DNA of 64,000 nucleotides, from the NCBI RefSeq assembly GCF_000427365.1, contig NZ_ATXW01000001.1:62001-126000 (forward strand). The letters are read 5' to 3'. Both the position numbers and the translations under genes were made by a program. The notes beneath the pieces were generated by a model. The model did no database searches, was not told the DNA's origin, and saw only the letters and a program-made list of their open reading frames with translations. The stretch is from Rikenella microfusus DSM 15922 (GTDB lineage Bacteria; Bacteroidota; Bacteroidia; Bacteroidales; Rikenellaceae). Positions within the stretch are counted from its first letter, which is position 1. Every line of letters begins with the position of its first letter. This document shows, piece after piece, positions 1-6,897 of the stretch.

Positions 1-124
1 ATGCCCGGTGATTACCATATTTCACATGGAAATGCGGTGGATTATGATCGTCCGCAAACATCACAATGACAATACCAAAGAAACGGCATATTTCAGGCAT
101 AACTACTTGCTATATTTGTCATAA

Positions 125-155
125 CAAAGGTAGGTAATAAAATTATTACCTGCAA
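125..155 (-). promoter_or_regulatory. Leftward promoter with operator-like palindrome
   Basis: Read on the minus strand there is TTG (155-153), a 20-nt spacer and TACCTTTG (132-125), which fits the Bacteroidetes -33/-7 consensus. The spacer holds a 9-bp inverted repeat, AGGTAATAA-aa-TTATTACCT (132-151), overlapping the promoter core, as expected for a repressor operator. It would drive genes lying left of the window. The controlled gene and the repressor are not visible. Confidence 0.55.
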
Positions 156-173
156 ACCCCTTGCCAAAATTTT

Positions 174-332
174 TCACAAGTCCCTATACCGATACACGGC
201 GGCTTGCACCGTGTCCTCCGAGACGTTGAACGCCTCCGCAGTACGGGTAATCGCGTCCATCTTGGGCACCCCGCCCTCCACCAGCCGCCGGTAGTGGCGC
301 ACATGCTCCCGCATCGCTTCATCTACATTCAT
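174..332 (-). CDS. Small HTH-like protein of a mobile-element remnant
   Basis: This encodes a 52-residue protein I do not recognise. Residues 26-48 (DAITRTAEAFNVSEDTVQAA and following) have the look of a helix-turn-helix or sigma-like DNA-binding segment. The ATG at 332 is preferred to an ATG 13 codons upstream, because the upstream gene (stop at 337-339) ends just 4 nt before it, the usual layout of a compact operon. It lies just upstream of the leftward promoter at 125-155. Base composition is GC-richer than the following 5 kb, so this segment has a different origin from the rest of the island, perhaps a prophage or transposable phage; this is inference. Confidence 0.5.
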   Translation of the reverse strand: MNVDEAMREHVRHYRRLVEGGVPKMDAITRTAEAFNVSEDTVQAAVYRYRDL

Positions 333-336
333 AACT

Positions 337-489
337 TTAATACGTTGCCTGTTGAACCATCGCACGGACACGGTTCTGCGTATCCGTAATTTCCATTTCC
401 AATACGTGCACCCGAATATTATCGACCCGCGTATTCACCGCCTGAATATTCGGGAAATACGACAGCAATATTTTCACGGTAAAGAGTAA
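337..489 (-). pseudogene. Decapitated C-terminal gene fragment
   Basis: The minus strand is open for about 50 codons ending in TAA at 339-337. It encodes a plausible protein tail with a helical heptad-like segment (IQAVNTRVDNIRVHVLEMEI). Upstream the frame runs into sequence antisense to the restriction-enzyme fragment and hits a TAG within about 20 nt, with no ATG, so the 5' end has been lost at a junction near 489. The 4-nt spacing to the next gene shows they once formed an operon. The family is not recognised. Confidence 0.45.
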
Positions 490-490
490 A

Positions 491-721
491 ATGGACTTTG
501 ACAAGGCCTACAAAGCTAAGAAACATATAACTGACTATGTATTCAGCGACAGCAAGGGAGAACGGCAATTTGCTCATGATCTTGACGAAGCCAAGGAAGT
601 TGTAGTATATGCCAAGTTACCGCGGACTTTCCAAATACCGACTCCGGTTGGAAATTATGCACCGGACTGGGCTATTGCCATGGAGGTAAATGGAATAAAG
701 CATATTTTCTTTATTGCTGAA
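491..721 (+). pseudogene. Type III restriction enzyme (Res) C-terminal fragment
   Basis: About 76 residues match the C-terminal nuclease region of type III restriction subunits: 'ERQFAHDLDE', then 'VYAKLPRTFQIPTPVG', then 'YAPDWAIA' and 'KHIFFIAE'. In intact enzymes the PD-(D/E)xK motif runs PDWAI...FIAETKG. Here the PD and the E survive, but the sequence departs immediately after FIAE, so the catalytic Lys is gone. All helicase and N-terminal parts are missing too. The open frame continues to 790 only as unrelated residues. It is a dead relic of a restriction-modification system, joined directly to the recombinase fragment. Confidence 0.75.
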
Positions 722-1174
722 AATTTATCCGTGATTTGTTTGTTTTCTCCTCTTTCTGTGGATTGGCATTTGCTGATATACGAAGATTAACAGAAAAGGA
801 GCTTATTACAACTGAGGACGGGAAACAATGGATTGTCATGGCACGAAAAAAGACGGGCACAATCTCCCGTATCAGGTTGTTGGATATACCACTACAAATC
901 ATCGAGAAGTACAAAAAAGATAGATTTTGTGAAAGAATATTCAATGTTCCCGGATATTCAACTGTTAATATAAACCTCAAACGTATTGCCGAAATATGCG
1001 ATATAAACAAGTCTCTCACCTATCATCAAAGCCGCCACGTCCATTTGTCTGACACAAGGCGTTCCAATAAAAACACTTAGCCAAATGATGGGATACCGAA
1101 ATATCAAAACAACTCAAATTTATGCAGAGATAACAGGGGCGAAAATAGAGGAAGATATACAACGATTATCCTAA
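722..1174 (+). pseudogene. Tyrosine recombinase C-terminal fragment, frameshifted
   Basis: The frame reads RDLFVFSSFCGLAFADIRRLT, then 'WIVMARKKTGT' and 'LLDIPLQIIEKY', typical of Bacteroides-type tyrosine integrases (element and transposon recombinases). After 'TYHQSRH' it shifts frame: the next frame reads CLTQGVPIKTLSQMMGYRNI and then KTTQIYAEITGAKIEEDIQR, ending at TAA 1172-1174. That is the expected end, with box II and the catalytic Tyr. The normal residues between RH and the next segment are missing, consistent with a small deletion between short GCC repeats near 1030-1045. The N-terminal half is absent, so it cannot be functional. Confidence 0.8.
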
Positions 1175-1220
1175 AATATAAAAGATAGTTATCGATTGGA
1201 AAACAATTAACTGTATTCTT

Positions 1221-1262
1221 TATAATAATAGAACCATTCTGAAGAATGATTCTATTATTATA
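1221..1262. terminator. AT-rich 19-bp hairpin, probable terminator
   Basis: Arms at 1221-1239 and 1244-1262 pair over 19 bp with one mismatch around a TGAA loop. It starts 1 nt past the stop of the NUDIX gene on the minus strand. On the plus strand the hairpin is followed within 5 nt by a T run, so it may act from both sides. Confidence 0.6.
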
Positions 1263-1263
1263 C

Positions 1264-1644
1264 CTAATTTTTTCGTAGATACTCCCCTATTTTATCATAC
1301 AAATTTGATGTGATTAATTGAAGAACTTCAGCAGAAGTACACCACTGAACTGCATCTAACTCATCATCATCTTTGAGATATGCATCACCGGTTACATATT
1401 CATTTAGCCAATAATGAAGTTGTACAGGGAAATCTGGATGATTTCTTTCGCCAAACTTCATTATTGGCTTACAAACAACACCTGTTTCTTCATATGTCTC
1501 TCTGATAGATGCTGAATCATCAGGTTCGTTTTCTTCTACTCCCCCAGATGGAAATTGCCAATGCAAATTACCCTCTTTTTGCCTTCTTCTTACAAGTAAA
1601 AATTTATCATCCTTTTTCACTACAGAAACTGCAATCTTCTTCAT
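1264..1644 (-). CDS. NUDIX hydrolase, catalytically intact
   Basis: This is a 126-residue single-domain NUDIX protein. The NUDIX box is complete: G34-x5-... E40 ... R48-E49-x2-E52-E53-x-G55, so Mg-dependent hydrolysis of a nucleoside diphosphate linked to X is expected; the substrate cannot be read from sequence. The segment 'GERNHPDFPVQLHYWLNEYV' is strikingly similar to 'GERAHPNIPTYVYYWLCDYV' in the upstream gene, so the two NUDIX domains are paralogs. The start lies 4 nt after the stop of the TIR-like/NUDIX gene, so they are co-transcribed and probably co-translated. AT-rich, unlike the core genome. It could be housekeeping, but the pairing argues for a shared role with its neighbour. Confidence 0.85.
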   Translation of the reverse strand: MKKIAVSVVKKDDKFLLVRRRQKEGNLHWQFPSGGVEENEPDDSASIRETYEETGVVCKPIMKFGERNHPDFPVQLHYWLNEYVTGDAYLKDDDELDAVQWCTSAEVLQLITSNLYDKIGEYLRKN

Positions 1645-1648
1645 ATGT

Positions 1649-2515
1649 TTATTCTTTTGAATTAATTAATAAATCTTTAACTTTAGGATATATATCTGAC
1701 GTTATTGAGCTTAGGGCTTCCTCCGCAGTAAGCCATTTAACGTATTCGTTTTCGTCTGTATCACAATTTTCCACATCTCCTTTAACATAGTCACAGAGCC
1801 AATAATATACATAAGTAGGAATATTGGGATGTGCCCTTTCCCCTATTAATAAAACAGGCTTAACCGTTATATTTGTTTCAGCTAAAATCTCTCTTGTTAA
1901 TAATAACTCAGGAGCATGATTTGGTTTTAATTGCACAGCAGGAAAAGACCAAGTCAAATTATTCTCTTGAACCTTTCGTTTTGTCATCAAAAATTTATTC
2001 CGATATTTAATAATTCCTATAGCAATATTGTGTCTTTCGACTTTAGACGAAAGCGTTGCTTCAATTTTATTTTCTTCAATCCAATCAAGAATTAACTCTT
2101 TCACATCGAGTTGCTCCTTGTAGACTTTGTGCATTTTACCTAAAATATCAAAAGGCTTTTTGTCTTTTATATCATCATGTATTAATATCAGGCATTTTTT
2201 ATTTTGAGAATGCATGATTCCAAGTTCGTAAGCAACATTAGGTCCATAAAATTGTCCATCATCTGGTCTGTCAAATAAAGCAATTCCATATTGACAACAG
2301 TATAATACTGCTAAAGGATTCATTATTGAATCTCCAGTTATCATCCAATCCTTCATGTCAGCTCTTACGCCACACAGATTTTTTTCTTTCAAAACATCTA
2401 TAATATAAGTGCTTAGTTGCTTATTGTACGGACGGTATTTCATCATCAAAAATACATTCTGAAAATAATTTACGTTATTTATTTTCTCTTGTATTTCTTC
2501 ATGGTAGGAATACAA
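1649..2515 (-). CDS. TIR/deoxyribosyltransferase-like domain fused to degenerate NUDIX domain
   Basis: This is a 288-residue two-domain protein. Residues 18-146 have the flavodoxin-like fold pattern of TIR-like or nucleoside 2-deoxyribosyltransferase-like domains: 'VFLMMKY', 'GVRADMK', 'GIALFD' and the hallmark PNVAYELG with Glu97, the position of the catalytic Glu in NADases and glycosidases of this group. Residues 163-283 are a NUDIX fold paralogous to the next gene, but its box is broken: the GG pair is V194-Q195, the first Glu is H200, one of the EE pair is A212 and the Gly is N215; only R208, E209 and E213 remain. It is probably a ligand-binding rather than hydrolytic domain. A -7-like TAAATTTG lies at 2660-2653 in the AT-rich leader. 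Function unknown; a phage-defence or nucleotide-signalling role is inferred. An alternative is nucleoside salvage. Confidence 0.75.
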   Translation of the reverse strand: MYSYHEEIQEKINNVNYFQNVFLMMKYRPYNKQLSTYIIDVLKEKNLCGVRADMKDWMITGDSIMNPLAVLYCCQYGIALFDRPDDGQFYGPNVAYELGIMHSQNKKCLILIHDDIKDKKPFDILGKMHKVYKEQLDVKELILDWIEENKIEATLSSKVERHNIAIGIIKYRNKFLMTKRKVQENNLTWSFPAVQLKPNHAPELLLTREILAETNITVKPVLLIGERAHPNIPTYVYYWLCDYVKGDVENCDTDENEYVKWLTAEEALSSITSDIYPKVKDLLINSKE

Positions 2516-2710
2516 ATCCTTTATTAAAGGAAATTTATCGTTGTAAATATCAATGTACAGATTTTGTTTTTTTCATATCTATTATGTTCTTAATATAACA
2601 TACTTTGATGTGACACACAGAGTATAAACAGCATTGATTTCGTACCCTGTGCCAAATTTAGCAATTAATCAACAAACACCACATCTTTTTCTCAAAATAT
2701 TTTGCTCAAA

Positions 2711-3384
2711 CTAACATATAATACCAACGAACTCTACTTTTAATATTTTTTCCTTTTTTCTCTGATAAGCATTACTCATATGGAAAGAATGAATAAGGCC
2801 CCCCTTATAATCAACAAAATTTAATGTTGCAGGGTCGAAATAGTAAGAACAACTCCAAAAGGCGGATAAAAAGCCTGTAAGACTAATAGCTATTTTATTG
2901 GCATTCATTCCGTTGAGTTGTTCTATGCCTTGTGTTTCCGCAACCATTGTATATAACTTTATATTGTCAGGACGGAAACATTCATACTTTACTGTTTTTT
3001 TGTCCTTGAATAATATTCCGGCATTATACACTATGTTTTGATACCAAGTACAACCGCTGCTTTTAACAGTTTTAGCAATAGGTTTACCTTTAAATTTTCC
3101 AGTAATCGAATATATATTATTTTGTGTAGTTCTATCGTCAAATCGGTTTGAAATAGCAGGTCTATAATTTGCCATTTCTCGGTTTGGCATAACTTGTTCA
3201 TCACATATTCCTGTCGTTCATTTTCTTGTATCACAGTCAAATATATTTTTTCGTTTGTCTTTTTTTCTTGCCAAACGATTGTTTCTTGCCGGTCGCCACA
3301 TGTTGAAAAGTAAGTTGTCTTTTGAGCGAGAGTAGGCAAAGGGAGCAACACCATAATAATTGAAAATAGACATATATTTTTCAT
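2711..3384 (-). pseudogene. Predicted secreted protein, frameshifted
   Basis: The 5' part starts at 3384, overlapping the tetR stop by 4 nt (ATGA). It has a clear signal peptide (residues 1-21, ending PLPTLAQ) followed by KTTYFSTCGDRQETIVWQ. Coding then continues in another frame that reads 'NREMANYRPAISNRF' to the stop at 2711. The two frames overlap between 3031 and about 3200 and differ by one base, so a single-base deletion (or a sequencing error) splits one gene of about 220 codons. Both parts have sensible composition, including a downstream WSCSYYFDPATLNFVDYKGG segment. Family not recognised. The coupling suggests it was the TetR-controlled target gene. Confidence 0.55.
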
Positions 3385-3986
3385 TTTATTCTTGACATTA
3401 CGAATGTATCAACATAATCCGATATGACATTTTTCAGTTCGTCCCATGCTTCAGGTTTACTAAAATCTATCCCGTTAAACATGTTATATTGACGGGTAAA
3501 CAATATAATATGGTTGATTGCAGCGATGATGATAGTTAGAAAGAAGTTACAATCCCTACAACTGCCATCTATTCTCTTTTCCAATTCCAACTGCAATTGC
3601 CCATTGTTCTTTTCACGTTCTATCTGTATTGCCTGGAATGATGAATTTCCCGATAATTCCCATACATATAACTCCTGTATAAGCTGATTGTCTTTCAAGT
3701 ATTCCAGTTGTTTCAATAATACCACTTTTGTTATCTCCCCAAGATTGGATATTTCGGCTTGTTCTATCTGATTGATAAACTCGGAATAAGCGAACGAATA
3801 GAAATCATATTGTTGTGCCCAAGCCACCAATAATCCGTCTAAACCACCCAAATAGCGGTATATTAAAACCTTATCGCATTTTGCTTGCCTTGCAATACGG
3901 TTTATACCGATTTTAGTAAATCCTTCATCTTCGATTACTCTACTGACAGCTTCAAGCAATCGTTTCTCTGTTTCTTTCAGTTCCAT
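3381..3986 (-). CDS. TetR/AcrR-family transcriptional regulator
   Basis: A 201-residue regulator. Residues 5-55 form the TetR DNA-binding domain: 'LLEAVSRVIEDEGF', then 'IGINRIARQAKCDK' and 'LIYRYLGGLDGL' as the recognition helix and following helix. The remainder is a helical ligand-binding and dimerisation domain, not recognisable to subfamily. It is followed with a 4-nt overlap by the frameshifted secreted-protein gene. A 12-bp-arm inverted repeat sits 7 nt upstream of the start, so negative autoregulation of this two-gene unit is likely. Confidence 0.85.
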   Translation of the reverse strand: MELKETEKRLLEAVSRVIEDEGFTKIGINRIARQAKCDKVLIYRYLGGLDGLLVAWAQQYDFYSFAYSEFINQIEQAEISNLGEITKVVLLKQLEYLKDNQLIQELYVWELSGNSSFQAIQIEREKNNGQLQLELEKRIDGSCRDCNFFLTIIIAAINHIILFTRQYNMFNGIDFSKPEAWDELKNVISDYVDTFVMSRIK

Positions 3987-3992
3987 AATTTA

Positions 3993-4020
3993 TTTGATGT
4001 CACCATTCGGTGACATCAAA
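3993..4020. promoter_or_regulatory. Probable TetR operator (12-bp perfect inverted repeat)
   Basis: Arms TTTGATGTCACC (3993-4004) and GGTGACATCAAA (4009-4020) are perfectly complementary around a 4-nt spacer. Size, symmetry and position 7 nt upstream of the tetR start fit a TetR dimer operator for autoregulation. Confidence 0.7.
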
Positions 4021-4176
4021 GGAAAAAGCTGTTTTTTCATTTGTTGATATGTTTATAATAGCTTATGAACCATTGAAAGAAAAGTTCTGATAATGTTATA
4101 ACCGTATAGGTTGATTTCGTCAGTCTATGATTGATATATCGCAAGTCTTCTCTTTCGTTTCTATGCGATAACCTAT

Positions 4177-5064
4177 TTACAGAGATGTGATATTATCTCT
4201 ATATTGTCTTAATTCCCCCTCTCCAATATTCCTTATTGCCAAATCTAATTCATTAAGTAGCCGAACTTTGTCATTAGGTATCATTCCGATAAACGGGACG
4301 GTGTTTGATACCGTATTTCCTAATAAGGTCGTTTCTATATGAAGCCTTGAAATGAAAGTCCGTAGTTCCGACAGCCTTTCGTGTTCAGTCGCTTCTACAA
4401 AATCACCACGCTGTATTTCTTCGTATAATCCAGATTCAGGGAATACTGTCAGCGACACAAAGTTTACGGTAAAAGGGTGCAACTGATTGAATACTTTGGC
4501 GGTATTGATAGCATTCCGCTCTCCCTTGTCTTTTCCCGCAAGTCCAGTCAGATATACTAAGTTGTATCTGATATTTGCTTCTTCCAGCTTCTTACATTGT
4601 TCAATAATATCATTAGTCGTATAGCCTTTGTTCATTGCTGTCAATGTATCATCATCGCCCGATTCTGTTCCGATACTGATACTGTCGAAACCTAAATGGC
4701 GCAGGTTCTTCAATTCCTCTACTGTTTTCGGCTTAATATCCGAAATTCGGGCAAACATACCGATACTTTCACAATGGCGAAGATATTTCCTGATTAAAAG
4801 ACCTAAATCCAGCAGCCTGTTATAACTTAGCACAAATGGATTAGCTCCCGTTAAAAACACTCGCCGGGCTTTGGGCTGGTAACTTTGTATCACTTTTAAA
4901 TCTTCTTCGACTTCCGTAATAGGAGATAGACGAAACTTTGTTCCGTGATATAAACTACAAAATTTGCACTTGTTGTGAGTGCATCCGGCAGTTACCTGTA
5001 GTAGTTGGGAACTTGCCTCGTATGGTGGTCGCCATACTTGTCCCGTAAAATGTAACAGTTCCAT
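4177..5064 (-). CDS. Radical SAM protein of unknown substrate
   Basis: A 295-residue radical SAM enzyme. The cluster motif is GCTHNKCKFCSLY (C28, C33, C36), that is C-x4-C-x2-C. This spacing occurs in a COG1032-like group rather than the commonest C-x3-C-x2-C. 'RVFLTGANPFVL' and 'SISIGTESGDDDTL' are the later strands of the SAM barrel, and 'VNFVSLTVFPESGLY' resembles HemN/Elp3-like tails. No second cluster domain is visible. It is divergent from the HxlR regulator across about 155 bp, so that regulator may control it. Substrate and pathway cannot be inferred. Confidence 0.8.
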   Translation of the reverse strand: MELLHFTGQVWRPPYEASSQLLQVTAGCTHNKCKFCSLYHGTKFRLSPITEVEEDLKVIQSYQPKARRVFLTGANPFVLSYNRLLDLGLLIRKYLRHCESIGMFARISDIKPKTVEELKNLRHLGFDSISIGTESGDDDTLTAMNKGYTTNDIIEQCKKLEEANIRYNLVYLTGLAGKDKGERNAINTAKVFNQLHPFTVNFVSLTVFPESGLYEEIQRGDFVEATEHERLSELRTFISRLHIETTLLGNTVSNTVPFIGMIPNDKVRLLNELDLAIRNIGEGELRQYRDNITSL

Positions 5065-5116
5065 ATAATTATAAATTAAGCACTTGTAATTAGTTATTTT
5101 CCGTATTTTTGTACTG

Positions 5117-5124
5117 CAAAGTTA
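5117..5124 (-). promoter_or_regulatory. -7 box for the radical SAM gene
   Basis: TAACTTTG on the minus strand, 53 nt upstream of the start at 5064, matches TAnnTTTG. No TTG lies at 19-21 nt spacing. It sits in the shared divergent region with the HxlR gene, where that regulator could bind. Confidence 0.45.
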
Positions 5125-5221
5125 GGATGTTCTTTTTATCAAAAGAAGAACTATACTATCAGTCAGTCACTTACGTTTGAGTTAATTTTTCTCAATATCA
5201 ATGTATTTAAGGACGGAAAAA

Positions 5222-5575
5222 ATGCGAAAAAAGTTAGATTACGATTATTGTTCGGCTTCCCCTATACTGGAATGGCTGGGTGACAAATGGGCTTTAGTTG
5301 TCTTATTGAAGCTACACGAGCATGGAGTAATACGTTTCAATGAACTATACAAAACCATTCCCTCTATATCAGAAAAGATGCTTTCTACTGTCTTACGTTC
5401 ATTGGTAACGGACGGATTAGTAGGTAGAAAAATATATCCCTCAGTACCACCCAAAGTAGAATATTATGTATCTGAATTTGGAGAAACTTTAATTCCTTAT
5501 TTAGAGCAGTTGAAACAATGGGGGCAAGAAAACTTTGAAACGATAATGGACAACAGGAGGAAAAACAAGTATTAG
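5222..5575 (+). CDS. HxlR-family winged-helix regulator
   Basis: A 117-residue MarR/HxlR-type regulator. It shows the HxlR signature: an early Cys (C11, 'YDYCSASPILEWLGDKW'), then 'FNELYKTIPSISEKMLSTVL' as the recognition region and 'PKVEYYVSEFGETL' as the wing. HxlR proteins often sense electrophiles or oxidants through this Cys. The ATG at 5222 is chosen over one 7 codons upstream because AAGGACGG sits just before it as a plausible ribosome-binding region. It is divergent from the radical SAM gene, its most likely target. A strong hairpin follows the stop. Confidence 0.85.
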   Translation: MRKKLDYDYCSASPILEWLGDKWALVVLLKLHEHGVIRFNELYKTIPSISEKMLSTVLRSLVTDGLVGRKIYPSVPPKVEYYVSEFGETLIPYLEQLKQWGQENFETIMDNRRKNKY

Positions 5576-5583
5576 AATTTAGT

Positions 5584-5624
5584 GCGAGGTGCAAGTATAT
5601 ATCTATATATAGCTTGCACCTCGC
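5584..5624. terminator. Strong hairpin after the HxlR gene
   Basis: Arms GCGAGGTGCAAG (5584-5595) and CTTGCACCTCGC (5613-5624) are perfect complements, and the TA-rich interior can extend the stem. It starts 9 nt after the stop codon. There is no long T run, so termination may be weak. Confidence 0.6.
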
Positions 5625-5817
5625 GCTAACCGTAGAATATTTATTTTCAATGATTTGCACAATTCAAAAGAAAGCCGTATCTTTAAACTGTAGTTTTAGG
5701 CAGACAACGAACAGCCAAAAGGTGACAGAAAAGCGTAGTTTTTGTAACCTAAGTTGTACCCCCTAAGGCTTTGACATATTGATAAGAAATTGAATTTCAA
5801 GGATATTGAGGTGCAGA
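5625..5817. other. Non-coding end of the integrated element
   Basis: There is no credible gene here. The stretch is AT-rich and contains two similar GTAGTTTT motifs (about 5692 and 5736), of the kind that can be recombinase arm-binding sites at element ends. It lies between the last island gene and the presumed attachment site. The arm-site reading is speculative. Confidence 0.35.
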
Positions 5818-5839
5818 TTCATAACCCTCCCTCTCCGCA
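5818..5839 (+). other. Probable attachment site: 3' end of a tRNA-Ser gene
   Basis: The sequence reads as the last part of a class II tRNA: T-loop TTCATAA (5818-5824), T-stem 3' strand CCCTC (5825-5829), acceptor 3' strand CCTCTCC (5830-5836) and discriminator G (5837). CCTCTCC-G fits the GGAGAGG acceptor common in bacterial tRNA-Ser. The bases before the loop (GCAGA) cannot pair with CCCTC, so only the 3' end is present. It sits exactly where AT-rich island sequence gives way to GC-rich core and is followed by a terminator on the same strand. NBU2-type elements are known to use tRNA-Ser 3' ends. The intact tRNA should lie left of the window. Confidence 0.65.
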
Positions 5840-5849
5840 GAACGGTCAG

Positions 5850-5887
5850 GCGAGCCGATGGAAATTCCATCGGCTCGCTTCGTTTTT
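5850..5887 (+). terminator. Rho-independent terminator, probably of the interrupted tRNA-Ser unit
   Basis: A 12-bp GC-rich stem (GCGAGCCGATGG, 5850-5861, with its complement at 5867-5878) around AAATT is followed by TTCGTTTTT on the plus strand. No plus-strand gene immediately precedes it, only the tRNA 3' end 10 nt upstream, so it reads as the original tRNA terminator. It may also stop the minus-strand AraC transcript. Confidence 0.75.
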
Positions 5888-5919
5888 AAACCGACACTTT
5901 CGCCAAAGGCGGATGCCAC

Positions 5920-6798
5920 CTACAGGAGTCCCAAATCCGCATTGATTTGACGACGGTAATCGGACGGCGTACGGTGCGTGACCGCCCGGAATTGCCGGTT
6001 GAAATGGGAAAGATTGTTGTAACCCGACTCATAAGCGATCTGGGACACCGTCTGTTTGGAATGAGCCAGCAATTTACAGGCATATTCGACACGCATTTCG
6101 GTCAGGTAACGGAAAATACTTTTATCGGTACGCCTCCGGAACGCCCGACAAAGCGACGCCGGGTTCATCCCGGCATAAGCCGCCGCCTTGCCCAACTCCA
6201 CCGGTTCGCGGAAATGGTCGGCCAGATAAGTGTAAACCCGGCCGATCGGATCATTGCCGAAAACAGCCTCGTTGTCGATCTGATATTCAGCATCCGACAG
6301 CAAAACAAAATCGGACGATTTCGCTAAAATATCCAAGATAGACAACAACTGCACGAATCGTCGTATTCCGTCGCACCCGTCCGTTTCCCGCATCATCTCC
6401 AGAACGCGGCCTGATAACACCCGGTCGCGGAATCGCAGGCCGTACCGGCTTTTCCGCAATAGCTGCGAAATCCGTGCATATTCGGGCAACGCATCCATAT
6501 CGGCAGGGAAAAGCGCAGGCGGGAAATGCAATGCTTCTCCGGCACTGGGAACAGCATCTCCTCCATCCAGAATCGTATCGCACAAATGCAAGTGGGGAAT
6601 ACCGCTGCCGATCAAAGCCATATCGCCCGCTTCGTAATCCGCAGTCCCGCCGCCGACGAACTGCTTGCCGCTGCCGGCCGTGAAAATCATCAGTTCAAAC
6701 TCCGCATGCCGATGACGCGGCAATACGAAACGGGGATAAACGACGTGGCTGAACGACGATTCGGCCCCATGTACGATCTTTCGCTCCAAAATAGCCAT
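5920..6798 (-). CDS. AraC-family transcriptional regulator with cupin domain
   Basis: A 292-residue regulator. The N-terminal half is a cupin-type sensor ('FVLPRHRHAEFELMIFTAG', 'GDMALIGSGIPH'). The C-terminal 100 residues carry two helix-turn-helix motifs, with 'LGKAAAYAGMNPASLCRAFR' and 'VSQIAYESGYNNLSHFNRQF' typical of AraC. The start at 6798 (MAILERKIVHG) is preferred to an ATG 13 codons upstream, whose extra residues are hydrophobic junk overlapping promoter sequence; TATATTTG on the minus strand at 6830-6823 would lie inside that extension. It is divergent from the nitroreductase-ribB unit. The effector is unknown. It is the first core gene after the island. Confidence 0.85.
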   Translation of the reverse strand: MAILERKIVHGAESSFSHVVYPRFVLPRHRHAEFELMIFTAGSGKQFVGGGTADYEAGDMALIGSGIPHLHLCDTILDGGDAVPSAGEALHFPPALFPADMDALPEYARISQLLRKSRYGLRFRDRVLSGRVLEMMRETDGCDGIRRFVQLLSILDILAKSSDFVLLSDAEYQIDNEAVFGNDPIGRVYTYLADHFREPVELGKAAAYAGMNPASLCRAFRRRTDKSIFRYLTEMRVEYACKLLAHSKQTVSQIAYESGYNNLSHFNRQFRAVTHRTPSDYRRQINADLGLL

Positions 6799-6857
6799 AA
6801 GCAAATATAATCGGCAACAGAGCAAATATAGTATCATTTAAGGAAAGATTCCTTCGC

Positions 6858-6865
6858 TATTTTTG
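6858..6865 (+). promoter_or_regulatory. -7 box for the nitroreductase-ribB operon
   Basis: TATTTTTG matches TAnnTTTG, 33 nt upstream of the ATG at 6898. No TTG stands at the consensus distance. It is in the divergent region shared with the AraC gene. Confidence 0.4.
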
Positions 6866-6897
6866 TTTCACAAACATCAACTAACTTCCATTGTACC

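Noticed and set aside
5584-5624. Inverted repeat as an insertion-sequence end
   Set aside because: A single hairpin just after a stop codon, with no transposase or second copy in the window; a terminator explains it better.
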